This document shows positions 27,401 to 35,301 of a stretch of DNA of 35,301 bases, one piece after another. Position numbers and translations under genes: made by a program. Each line of letters begins with the position of its first letter. Positions within the stretch are counted from its first letter, which is position 1. The notes under the pieces are model-generated. The model was not told where the DNA came from, did not search any database, and saw only the letters and a list, made by a program, of their open reading frames with translations. Source of the stretch: Clostridiaceae bacterium (GTDB lineage Bacteria > Bacillota > Clostridia > Peptostreptococcales > Peptostreptococcaceae); NCBI GenBank assembly GCA_902362365.1, contig CABIVQ010000031.1, forward strand, positions 1 through 35,301, read 5' to 3'.

Positions 27401-27894
27401 TATATTTTACTTATATCTTTTAACTTTAATCCTAAAGTTTCATTTTCAACGTCAGAACTTATATGTTCTAGCATCTCTGGAGTTACATTATATTGTTTAA
27501 ATTCAGCTATCATTTCCGATACAGAAGTTATAAATCCTGGTTGTGTTGCTGATTTTGAAAATATATTTAATTCTTTCGCTACACTTTCTATTGCATTACT
27601 CGTAATCATAGCTTTCCCACTAGCATTTACATTGACATTCGTTAATCCGCCTACATGAGAAAAGACTATATTACTCATAGTCTTAAAACTCAATACTCTT
27701 GTTCTTAAAAACTTATCTTTTTCACTGCCTGAGAATAAGTTACTCATTCTTCTTTCCATTTCAAAGGTATATTGTTCTGGAACTAGCATTATTATCGGCG
27801 TTATTTCATTCTCTTGAGCTTTTTTCTTTATCTCTTCTAGTATATATGTAGATTTTCCGCTGCCTCCTCTACCTAATATAAACTTAAGTCCCAT
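24439..27894 (-). CDS. addB: AddB, helicase-fold/nuclease subunit of AddAB with iron-sulfur site
   Basis: This partner of AddA scans for Chi and cuts the 5'-ended strand. It begins with a P-loop (LGRGGSGKST, residues 7-16), has a degenerate helicase middle, and ends in a PD-(D/E)XK nuclease with DYK at 949-951. The four iron-sulfur cysteines are present: Cys789 (AQCPFAYF) and Cys1111, Cys1114, Cys1120 (CDFCSYSAIC). The 1151 residues match the family. GTAGGAGGT precedes the ATG. It lies 14 bases after the small nuclease gene's stop, so the canonical pair is placed downstream of the split AddAB-like trio in one run. Confidence 0.96.
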   Translation of the reverse strand: MGLKFILGRGGSGKSTYILEEIKKKAQENEITPIIMLVPEQYTFEMERRMSNLFSGSEKDKFLRTRVLSFKTMSNIVFSHVGGLTNVNVNASGKAMITSNAIESVAKELNIFSKSATQPGFITSVSEMIAEFKQYNVTPEMLEHISSDVENETLGLKLKDISKIYEAFENKLHEKYVDSQDMLNLLADKIEACSYFDGCYIYIDEFTGFTPNQYRVLRSILHKAKEVNMSLTVDSVANFSYNKTDSFSRTKFTYERLSRLALEEGVKIDKPINLNNGTIQRFKGNKELHHLERYYSAYPYKVYEEETKNIHIKEFNNSYSEVEEIAREIVHLVRDKKVRYKDITIATRDLNRYDFLVHSIFNEYNIPNFIDKKREAKSNPIIVLIISALEMKNRRYSYETMFRYLKSGLIGIDNDDISLLENYVLANGIRGKKWFEEKWNYRINGNYNIEESDYEISLKERINEIKSRVISPIIKLQNKLVGKKTVQELCQYVYEFLLDIDMPNTIEKLIFNFKDKGELDIANQYSQVWDIVVDILDQMVEIMGDEKKSLEEFIRLISLGFDEYELGLVPPSIDQVLVSSVDRMKNSNTKYLYLIGTTDGIFPLIAKDNGLLSDNDRESLGEKGVEVDIDSKTKTFEEQFLVYKALTSTSENLIVTYPISDHEGKTLRPSVIVSRLKKIFPNISNISYLIDEEDMTNEEILRKITVKAPTFNNLINAIKDFEDRKEIKDIWLDVYRYFIQDNEYSYISKKVISGLNYTNQVSKVEEEKIKKLYQNSLLSVSRVEKYAQCPFAYFIQYGLKAKERKEYSFTAPDLGNFIHNILENFSKSLSKDNLQWKDVDIKYIQDKVSILVDEIVDKIPGYILNSSERYKYLAFRLKNMLVAALNVIAEQIKQGSFEPIDYEVEFGFNGKYPPIKLVLDNGDEINLIGKIDRVDEFEENEDKYIRIVDYKSGNKSISLSDVYYGLQLQLLVYLDAILESANRGDGNLNPAAILYCRIDNPIAKFNEDKDDEEVREAILKDMRMKGLIIKDAHIIKEMDKSLADGERKSSLVIPANLTKDGGIGKNTNGVSYEEFDVLRNYVKSTVKNLCGEMVSGNINIDPYKNKNGTSCDFCSYSAICQFDTTMKENKYRILNNKDNDEVIKLMKGEIK

Positions 27895-27908
27895 GTTTAC
27901 CTCCTACA

Positions 27909-28631
27909 TTAGTTATTGCAAAGCTTATTAAATTCACAATAACTGCAATGTTTTTCATTCTTTTCTATATTTATATCACCATCAGATCCTTCGTATCTTG
28001 TTCTTTTTATAAGATCTATATATTCATTTATTTTTTTCTTATAATTTTCATGTTTTTCATCACTATAAGTTATAGTTATAGGTTCTTCATCAAACTCTGG
28101 CTGATAGTAATTCATTCTTATATCTTCAGTTTTTACATCTATATTTAATAACTTCGGTATAACTTCTTTTGCTAACACAAGATACACCATCGTTTGCATT
28201 CTTGCTTCTACATTTTTATAAATTATTTGTTTCGATTCAGTTTTCCAATCCCATATATCTATGGTATTTTTTCCTATCACAACTAAATCATACTTTGCTT
28301 GTATTTCATTACCATTTAATATGCATCTTACTTCATATTCTGATATATATTCTTTTTCATTAACTACTGGTATTATTTTTTTTATTCGCTCCATCCATTT
28401 ATTAAACTTTTCATTTTCAATTTTCCCTAATGGAATATTACTGAAATATCTTTCACATAATAAGTGAAACTCTCGTCCTAATTTTAAACTTTGATAATAT
28501 TCTTCTGATGTAAAGTCATCATATTTCCAATTTATATTATCAATATATTTATACTTAAATTTAATGGGACATGATTTATATGTATTTATAGAATTTTGGC
28601 TATAGCGAAAATGTTTTAAATTATTATTCAC
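27909..28631 (-). CDS. Small iron-sulfur PD-(D/E)XK nuclease, AddB C-terminal/Cas4-like
   Basis: The 240-residue protein is a free-standing nuclease domain with all expected residues: His56 (GREFHLLCERY), Asp115 (AKYDLVV) and Asp128-x-Lys130 (WDWKTES). Four cysteines bracket the domain: Cys21 (YKSCPIKF) and Cys229, Cys232, Cys238 (CSYCEFNKLC). The C-x2-C-x5-C spacing is identical to AddB of this window, implying a [4Fe-4S] cluster. No CRISPR array or cas gene is nearby, so an AddB-like role fits better than Cas4. The start is GTG at 28631, five bases after the helicase stop. It likely supplies the nuclease missing from the two upstream proteins. Confidence 0.85.
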   Translation of the reverse strand: MNNNLKHFRYSQNSINTYKSCPIKFKYKYIDNINWKYDDFTSEEYYQSLKLGREFHLLCERYFSNIPLGKIENEKFNKWMERIKKIIPVVNEKEYISEYEVRCILNGNEIQAKYDLVVIGKNTIDIWDWKTESKQIIYKNVEARMQTMVYLVLAKEVIPKLLNIDVKTEDIRMNYYQPEFDEEPITITYSDEKHENYKKKINEYIDLIKRTRYEGSDGDINIEKNEKHCSYCEFNKLCNN

Positions 28632-28636
28632 TTAAA

Positions 28637-30844
28637 TCACTTCCCTCTTTTTTGATTTATATGTTGGCTTAGTCTTAGTAAATAAATACACGGATTTTGT
28701 TTTTTCTTTATATTACCTACATCATTTTCATCCTTATAATCGCTAAAAGACATTATTAACATTTCTTTTGCTCTAGTTATACCAACATATAACAATCTTA
28801 TTTTCTCATTTATCACATCAATTTTAGTTTGGTATTCATAATTAATTCCATTATACCCATATACAATAGAATCAATTTCTTTTTTTATAATTGCTTCAGG
28901 ATTTTTGTATTTTTCCTTTAAGTACCATTTATCGCATTGAAATTTTTGATTTATATTATCCGGGAAATTAAAATCAGTTAATCCTAATAAGAATACACAA
29001 TCCCATTCTAAACCTTTTGATTTATGGTAATTACATAAAGTTATACTTCCAGGAGTAGGCTCATACCCATTTATTTCATATACAACTTCTATTATATGGG
29101 AAAATACCTTATTTTTAGTATCTACTATGATATCGTATACATCTTGTAATTTCATATACATATTTTCTGATACTAAAAACTTAACATAAAAAGATACGTA
29201 ATGAACTATAGCACTGTCTTCATTTTCTAGCTTTAATTTTTCTCCTATAAATAATATAAACGTATCTAACCTTACAATAGGATATTCTAAAATTTCTTTT
29301 ATAGCATTTACTCCATATTTGAATCCTTTGTATACATCACTATCTAAATCTATGATTAAATTATTTTGTATATCTTTATTATAAATAAGCTCTTCTGTCG
29401 TATAATTTTTTAACATCTCGATAAAATCTTTTTTACCTTGATTATTATCAGTATGTATAAAAACTTTATCTAATACAGTAATAAGCTTATTAATATCATC
29501 ACAACTTAAAATAAAATCTATTATGTACGCTATACTATTTAAAGTTTTTCTTTTATTCGATGAATTTGGTCCTAACTCCTCAAACTCCAAACCTTCTTTT
29601 TCTAGTTCTCTACCTACTTGAATTACATGATCATTAAAAGGTACTAAGATACCTATACTTTTATCTGGGTACTTTTTCTTAATATTTTTTGTAAACCTAA
29701 TAGTTTTACTTATTTCATCCTTCCAAGTTTCATATTTTATTGCATTGATATTATATGTACTAGGTTCTGGATTTTCTTTATAACCTTTATTTTTAGGTAC
29801 CGTTCTTACCTTCATATCTTCTAAAGCTTCTCTACATTCAATTTGATCAAAATCCTTAGTTACATATACTACTAATTCATTCGCTAAATCCAATATATCC
29901 TTAGAACTTCTATTTGACATATCCATTCTATAGCAATAATCAGCATTCTCAATAAACTCTTTAAAATACTTTGGATCTGCAGAAGAAAAAGTTCCTGTTA
30001 TACTTTGATTTATATCTCCAACTCTAACTAAGTTATTATTCTTTTCGCATATTAATTTAATTATCTTACCTTGTATCTCATTTGAATCTTGGCATTCATC
30101 TTCAAAAATATATTTATACTTATTTTGAAATTTACTTTTTAAATCTTCATCAATAGTTAATGCCTTATATCCTAATACTAAGATATCATCATAGTCTAAC
30201 ATTCCTTGCTGCTTTAATTTTCTATCATATTCTTTATAAATCGGAAGTACAATTCTAAGCATTCCTTTATAATCACTAGATATATTATCTTCTAACTTAT
30301 CTGGAGTTATATCTTTATATTTTAATTCACTTATAGCTTTTCCTATTAAATCATAAAAACCTCTATCCCAATTTTCTAGGCTTATATCTCTCCAACGCTC
30401 ACTTTTTTGCTCTTTTAAGAAAAAATTAAATATTCTTTCTCCGCCATTAATTCTATATTTATTTATACATTCAGTAAGTATAATACTTTTTTGTAGATCA
30501 TCAGCTATATTAAACTCTTCATTTAACATTATTATTTCTGGTTTTTCTTTTATTATCTTAACAGCTAAACTATGTATAGTCATAACTTCATATGAGCTAT
30601 TTTCTTTTATGTTTTTATCCTCTAATATTTTTTTTATTCTTCCTTTAAAGTTATTAACAGCGCTATTCATATAAGTAAGAATCAGAATTTTCCCCTTATC
30701 ATTTAAATTTTCTTCTAATAGTTTTGCAACCAAATTTGTAACAATAAAAGTTTTTCCTGCACCAGGTACTGCTGGAACTGCCATAGTTCCCGAAGTATAA
30801 TTTATTATGGGTATTTGATCTTCTCTATAGTTGATTTTACTCAT
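28637..30844 (-). CDS. UvrD/AddA-like superfamily 1 helicase without nuclease domain
   Basis: A complete SF1A motor of 735 residues. It has the Q-motif YREDQIPI with Gln10, Walker A at residues 25-32 (AVPGAGKT), and motif Ia ILILTYMNSAVNNF. Motif II is FEDECQDS with Asp249-Glu250, motif III is VRVGDINQSI, motif V is LCNYHKSKGLEWDCVFLLG and motif VI is LLYVGITRAKEML. It lacks the C-terminal nuclease of AddA and ends at UvrD length. The P-loop variant and Walker A position mirror AddA. Its ATG overlaps the stop of the AddB-like gene by eight bases. AAGGGGGGA lies before the ATG. It is probably the motor of the split AddAB-like trio. A PcrA/UvrD repair helicase is less likely given the neighbours. 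Confidence 0.85.
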   Translation of the reverse strand: MSKINYREDQIPIINYTSGTMAVPAVPGAGKTFIVTNLVAKLLEENLNDKGKILILTYMNSAVNNFKGRIKKILEDKNIKENSSYEVMTIHSLAVKIIKEKPEIIMLNEEFNIADDLQKSIILTECINKYRINGGERIFNFFLKEQKSERWRDISLENWDRGFYDLIGKAISELKYKDITPDKLEDNISSDYKGMLRIVLPIYKEYDRKLKQQGMLDYDDILVLGYKALTIDEDLKSKFQNKYKYIFEDECQDSNEIQGKIIKLICEKNNNLVRVGDINQSITGTFSSADPKYFKEFIENADYCYRMDMSNRSSKDILDLANELVVYVTKDFDQIECREALEDMKVRTVPKNKGYKENPEPSTYNINAIKYETWKDEISKTIRFTKNIKKKYPDKSIGILVPFNDHVIQVGRELEKEGLEFEELGPNSSNKRKTLNSIAYIIDFILSCDDINKLITVLDKVFIHTDNNQGKKDFIEMLKNYTTEELIYNKDIQNNLIIDLDSDVYKGFKYGVNAIKEILEYPIVRLDTFILFIGEKLKLENEDSAIVHYVSFYVKFLVSENMYMKLQDVYDIIVDTKNKVFSHIIEVVYEINGYEPTPGSITLCNYHKSKGLEWDCVFLLGLTDFNFPDNINQKFQCDKWYLKEKYKNPEAIIKKEIDSIVYGYNGINYEYQTKIDVINEKIRLLYVGITRAKEMLIMSFSDYKDENDVGNIKKKQNPCIYLLRLSQHINQKRGK

Positions 30845-32747
30845 AAGATTTTCCCCCCTTATCTAAAAGCTTTAGTAAGAGGCTATACAATATACTTTCT
30901 TGCATATATCCATTTACCGTATAGTCACTCTTATATGCATATACCTTTTCAGCATTTTCTAATAAGCAATATATCATATTATATAAATAGTACTTTTTAA
31001 AACGTTCTTCCATTTCATCTGTATATATTCTAGTTTCTTCATAAGACTTCCTAAGTACTATCACATTGCTTATATCCTTTTCTATTTTCATATTCCATGT
31101 ATTGCTACCTATATCAATCCATAATTGAATACTCCTATTTAAGCTCGATGAAATATAAGAATACGGTGTTGATATTATTATTTTATTAGATTCTTTTAAA
31201 TCTTGTATTTCCTTAGCTACATAATAGTCTTTAATAGTACTTTTAAGCACTTCTATAAATATTTTTTCCTTAGATTTATTTTCATCCAAGCTTAATAAAT
31301 TTATATTTTCAGTAAAGACTTCACTCTCCTGTATAATTTTCCTACATATCCTTATATTTGATTTTCCATTTTTTAATATAAGCATCTTATCTACATAAAA
31401 TCTCATTAAAAATTCATATATTTTTATACTTTCTAATTTATATCTATGTATATATTCAATTAATTCTTTATACTCTTCATTACTATCTTTATTTCTATAA
31501 ATTTTAAATGCCTGTATTCTATTTACATTCAGTACAGTTTCTATGAAACTTATAAATTCTTCTTCCTTTATTAAATCTTCATAATCATAAAATATACATG
31601 TAGCTACTACTAAAGCATTTGCAAAAGGATAGTCTACTATTTTATTATCTATTTTTGTATTTACTACACCTATGTTATATCTTTCTAATACATTCTTAAC
31701 TTGATAATCTAAAATAGTATTATTTATGGGTGAAATTATAACAATATCTTTCGGAGCTACACCTTTATTTACTAACTCTATAACTTTATTTATAACTTCT
31801 TCAATCATTTCACTGTATAATTGACTAGACTGATTTAATTCTATATCATACTTTTGCAAATATAAATCTGATATATCTATATTATTATACAAATCTTCGG
31901 CATTATTTCTTTCAACTAAAGTAAATTTTTTTATTATTTTCTCATCTATATATTCCATATCTATATTATTAAATGATGAGTAATCTCTAGTTTTATTGAA
32001 GCAAACGTAACTCTCTTTAGCAAAAGAAGATATTACGTCTATAAAATCCACCTCAGCATTACTACAACTCTCTAAACTATCTACAATAATATAATCTATA
32101 TCTTTTTTTAGGTTATTTATATAAGTTTCATCAGATAATAAATATTTATTATATAAGTAGATACAAAGAGGGCTATCTAGCATCGATCTTGATATAAGGC
32201 TATCTACATAATGAGTTATAATTTCTGTCATTTGAGAATAAGAAAACTTTAAAAGTCTATCCTTATTTTTTTTCGATAAATATAGCCTTTCCCCTATAGT
32301 TTCAAATTCTATTAAACTTAACGCTGCTTTATTTATATTTGTATTAATACTATTTACTATACCTTTATTAGTACTAGTTATATCATCAAAGTAACCATGA
32401 GAGTTCCTTTTTATTTTTACATCTGTACTTATAATATAATCACTTAAACTATTTGATATAAATATTGGAGCAATTGTATTACTTTTTATTTTTTCTTCCT
32501 TTTCAACGATAATAGGCCAATACTTTATTAGCTCTTTTTTTACAAAGCTTATATATGTAGTTATTTTTAATTCCTCGCTGTATTCTAGGCTTATTTCTCT
32601 CTCATATATTAATTTATTTATGTTATTTTGAACTAGTAAAATTATATTTTTTGATCTATTATTATTTAACTTTATTAATTTTAAATATGTATCTAAAACT
32701 TTTTTATTTTTTTCATTTTGACTCTTTACATTATATAAAAGTTTCAT
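30837..32747 (-). CDS. AddB-like helicase-fold protein with lost P-loop
   Basis: At first sight this 636-residue protein is unrecognisable, but it aligns with the N-terminal two thirds of AddB in this window. NIILLVQNNINKLIYEREI matches PIIMLVPEQYTFEMERRM. LYSEMIEEVINKVIELVNKG followed by APKDIVIISP matches SYSEVEEIAREIVHLVRDKK followed by VRYKDITIATR. YIIVDSLES takes the Walker B place of YIYIDEF. Where AddB has GRGGSGKST this protein has VKSQNEKNK, so ATP binding by the P-loop is not expected. There is no nuclease domain or Cys set. It probably acts as the scaffold or DNA-scanning half of a complex with the next two gene products. AAAAGGTGA precedes the ATG. Confidence 0.7.
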   Translation of the reverse strand: MKLLYNVKSQNEKNKKVLDTYLKLIKLNNNRSKNIILLVQNNINKLIYEREISLEYSEELKITTYISFVKKELIKYWPIIVEKEEKIKSNTIAPIFISNSLSDYIISTDVKIKRNSHGYFDDITSTNKGIVNSINTNINKAALSLIEFETIGERLYLSKKNKDRLLKFSYSQMTEIITHYVDSLISRSMLDSPLCIYLYNKYLLSDETYINNLKKDIDYIIVDSLESCSNAEVDFIDVISSFAKESYVCFNKTRDYSSFNNIDMEYIDEKIIKKFTLVERNNAEDLYNNIDISDLYLQKYDIELNQSSQLYSEMIEEVINKVIELVNKGVAPKDIVIISPINNTILDYQVKNVLERYNIGVVNTKIDNKIVDYPFANALVVATCIFYDYEDLIKEEEFISFIETVLNVNRIQAFKIYRNKDSNEEYKELIEYIHRYKLESIKIYEFLMRFYVDKMLILKNGKSNIRICRKIIQESEVFTENINLLSLDENKSKEKIFIEVLKSTIKDYYVAKEIQDLKESNKIIISTPYSYISSSLNRSIQLWIDIGSNTWNMKIEKDISNVIVLRKSYEETRIYTDEMEERFKKYYLYNMIYCLLENAEKVYAYKSDYTVNGYMQESILYSLLLKLLDKGGKSYE

Positions 32748-32850
32748 ATTATCACCTTTTCTTAAATAGAATTCCTCCTATTTGTTAAAATTAATTTATG
32801 AGTATATTTTTACATATATCTATTTATTTTATTAAAATACTTCAATATTA

Positions 32851-32859
32851 ATTATAACA
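32851..32859 (-). promoter_or_regulatory. Probable extended -10 promoter of the DNA-end-processing operon
   Basis: On the minus strand TGTTATAAT forms an extended -10 element about 90 bases before the AddB-like gene. The -35 region falls in the T-run of the upstream terminator and is not consensus. No other promoter-like site is seen inside the seven-gene run. Confidence 0.45.
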
Positions 32860-32880
32860 TATAAATTTTTACAAAAAAAA

Positions 32881-32915
32881 TACTATCAAATTATTGAAGT
32901 CAACCTTTGATAGTA
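32881..32915 (-). terminator. Terminator after the 60-residue gene
   Basis: TACTATCAAA (32881-32890) pairs perfectly with TTTGATAGTA (32906-32915). In the minus direction eight Ts follow. It separates the two small genes downstream of the rRNA operon from the nuclease operon. Confidence 0.88.
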
Positions 32916-32923
32916 TGATAGAT

Positions 32924-33106
32924 TTATTTAATTTTCATTAGAGCTATATCTTCTTTGTTCACTTCTAAGTCTGATAAAACAAAGTTCTCCATTTGTATAT
33001 TTTCAAATTTATATCCATTATCATCAATATTATACTTCTCACAAGTAAACATTACCGGTGAAATGTCATCGTATCTATCTAAATATTTCATTTGTACTTC
33101 ATACAT
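32924..33106 (-). CDS. 60-residue protein, unknown function
   Basis: A short acidic, soluble product: MYEVQMKYLDRYDDISPVMF, TCEKYNIDDNGYKFENIQME and NFVLSDLEVNKEDIALMKIK. GGTGATT lies before the ATG and a strong terminator follows the stop, which supports expression. No membrane segment, Cys pair or known motif is visible. It lies 47 bases after the 148-residue membrane protein on the same strand and is probably co-transcribed with it. I do not recognise the family. Confidence 0.6.
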   Translation of the reverse strand: MYEVQMKYLDRYDDISPVMFTCEKYNIDDNGYKFENIQMENFVLSDLEVNKEDIALMKIK

Positions 33107-33153
33107 ATAATCACCACGCCTTATACTTTTTGTCTATATTATAATTATTAAAT

Positions 33154-33600
33154 TTAAACCTTAAATTTATTCATTATTTTTTTAGTAATACTACCCAAAA
33201 GTACAAGCGAAATATTTATTATCATTAATACGATTGGATAGGCAATAGTTATATCTTCAAAAAATATCCTTACTAAAGACATGGTTGGCATAAAATACGG
33301 TGTAATTAACCAAAGAGCTGATTGTGAATTACCTAATATTAAGTCTGTATATAATGCAAAGAATAGTAAAAATAATCCCATACCGCACCCTATAAGTCCT
33401 ACTACTATCGCTTCTCTTATATTAAGGTCATTAGTGATCCCGATATAAAAGTTAACCCCAAAATATCCAACTAAAAATATAAACCCTATTGAAAGAGTAA
33501 TATAATTTAAGGGTACTATTGTAAAGTATACACTTGAGACTATACATATAATTAAGGTTATGAAAAATATTTTTTCTCCAGTATGAAATATTTTTTCCAT
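33154..33600 (-). CDS. Four-helix membrane protein, unknown function
   Basis: The 148 residues contain four or five hydrophobic segments (about 12-30, 33-52, 64-84 and 118-138, perhaps one at 95-105) with short loops and a basic C-terminal end (KKIMNKFKV). GAGGTGATAG precedes the ATG, a strong ribosome site. It is the first gene after the 5S rRNA, about 90 bases away on the same strand. It could be reached by read-through from the rRNA operon or by an AT-rich promoter in that gap that I could not fix. The family is not recognised. Confidence 0.65.
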   Translation of the reverse strand: MEKIFHTGEKIFFITLIICIVSSVYFTIVPLNYITLSIGFIFLVGYFGVNFYIGITNDLNIREAIVVGLIGCGMGLFLLFFALYTDLILGNSQSALWLITPYFMPTMSLVRIFFEDITIAYPIVLMIINISLVLLGSITKKIMNKFKV

Positions 33601-33689
33601 ACTATCACCTCAAAAGTAATTTATTGTATTATATTTATAATTTACTTAAAATGTTCTTAAGTTATATTTGTATATAATAAAAAAAGATT

Positions 33690-33808
<119 letters not shown>

Positions 33809-33816
33809 ATCTTATT

Positions 33817-33890
33817 TGGAGCGGGTGAAGGGGATCGAACCCTCACAGCCGGCTTGGAAGGCCGGAACTCTACCATTGAGCTACACCCGC
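33817..33890 (-). tRNA. tRNA-Gly (anticodon UCC)
   Basis: The minus strand folds into a complete cloverleaf. The acceptor arm is GCGGGTG with CACCCGC. The D-arm has TAGCTCAATGGTAGAG. The anticodon loop CTTCCAA has TCC complementary to 33856-33858, and the T-loop contains GGTTCGATCC. CCA is encoded (33817-33819). It sits between 23S and 5S, only about eight bases from the 5S 5' end, so it is processed from the rRNA precursor. Confidence 0.97.
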
Positions 33891-33951
33891 ATATATTTAG
33901 AGTTAATACTCTAAAAACTGCATATCATTTGTGTTTTAATCATTTAAATTT

Positions 33952-35301
<1,350 letters not shown>

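Noticed and set aside
27909..28631. Interpretation as Cas4 of a CRISPR system
   Set aside because: There is no repeat array or other cas gene in the window, and the cysteine spacing matches AddB of the same locus.
28637..30844. Interpretation as the housekeeping PcrA/UvrD helicase
   Set aside because: The length fits, but the divergent P-loop region (AVPAVPGAGKT) and coupling to an AddB-like protein and a nuclease point to a dedicated complex.
27909..32747. Mobile defence island
   Set aside because: The genes are embedded in a run with addBA and sbcDC, base composition does not change, and no integrase, repeats or tRNA-bounded ends are seen around them. A defence role stays possible but is not shown by context.
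32769..32788. Strong AGGAGG inside a small hairpin (AAATAG...CTATTT) upstream of the AddB-like gene
   Set aside because: No start codon lies at proper spacing downstream of it, and the gene has its own ribosome site. It could be a leader element but there is too little to support a call.

Overview
The window is low-GC, Gram-positive, clostridial DNA. The AT-rich third codon positions, strong GGAGG/GGGGG ribosome binding sites, AddAB (not RecBCD) next to SbcCD, and the close 23S-tRNA-Gly-5S linkage suggest a member of the Peptostreptococcaceae (Clostridioides/Romboutsia/Paraclostridium-like). This placement comes from gene content and family memory; no database was searched.

Left part (1-4437): the right-hand end of an IS30-type insertion sequence runs in from outside the window. 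It is followed on the minus strand by a Cys-tipped small membrane protein, a nucleoid-associated protein with an RluA-type pseudouridine synthase, an MFS exporter with an unusually long perfect terminator, and a membrane-anchored XRE regulator. Next (4548-9104) comes a GntR(YtrA-type)-controlled ABC exporter operon: regulator, ATPase, permease, anchored extracytoplasmic domain, a second permease in which the same two parts are fused into one protein, and two small membrane proteins, one of them a 41-residue ORF. A three-fold GTATA-rich operator precedes it.

Middle part (9154-15298): housekeeping genes, namely NAD kinase and a YfcE-type phosphodiesterase (plus), peptidase T, an AI-2E-family permease and a CNNM/CorC-type protein (minus), then a stand-alone small siroheme/[4Fe-4S] reductase (plus). 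The gap at 15299-15662 is not empty. It holds two tandem, related, plus-strand small-RNA-like units, each with a C-rich single-stranded motif and a terminator whose loop reads CUCCCCC(C)UUGU.

Right part (15663-32747, minus) is the most striking region: a compact seven-gene run of DNA-end-processing genes. In transcription order these are an AddB-like helicase-fold protein without a P-loop, an active UvrD/AddA-like SF1 helicase without a nuclease, a small AddB/Cas4-like iron-sulfur PD-(D/E)XK nuclease, then AddB, AddA, SbcD and SbcC. The first three together contain the parts of a second, split AddAB-like machine with one nuclease centre, encoded in the same apparent operon as the canonical one. 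The window ends in an rRNA operon on the minus strand (partial 23S, tRNA-Gly(UCC), 5S) followed by two small genes of unknown function.
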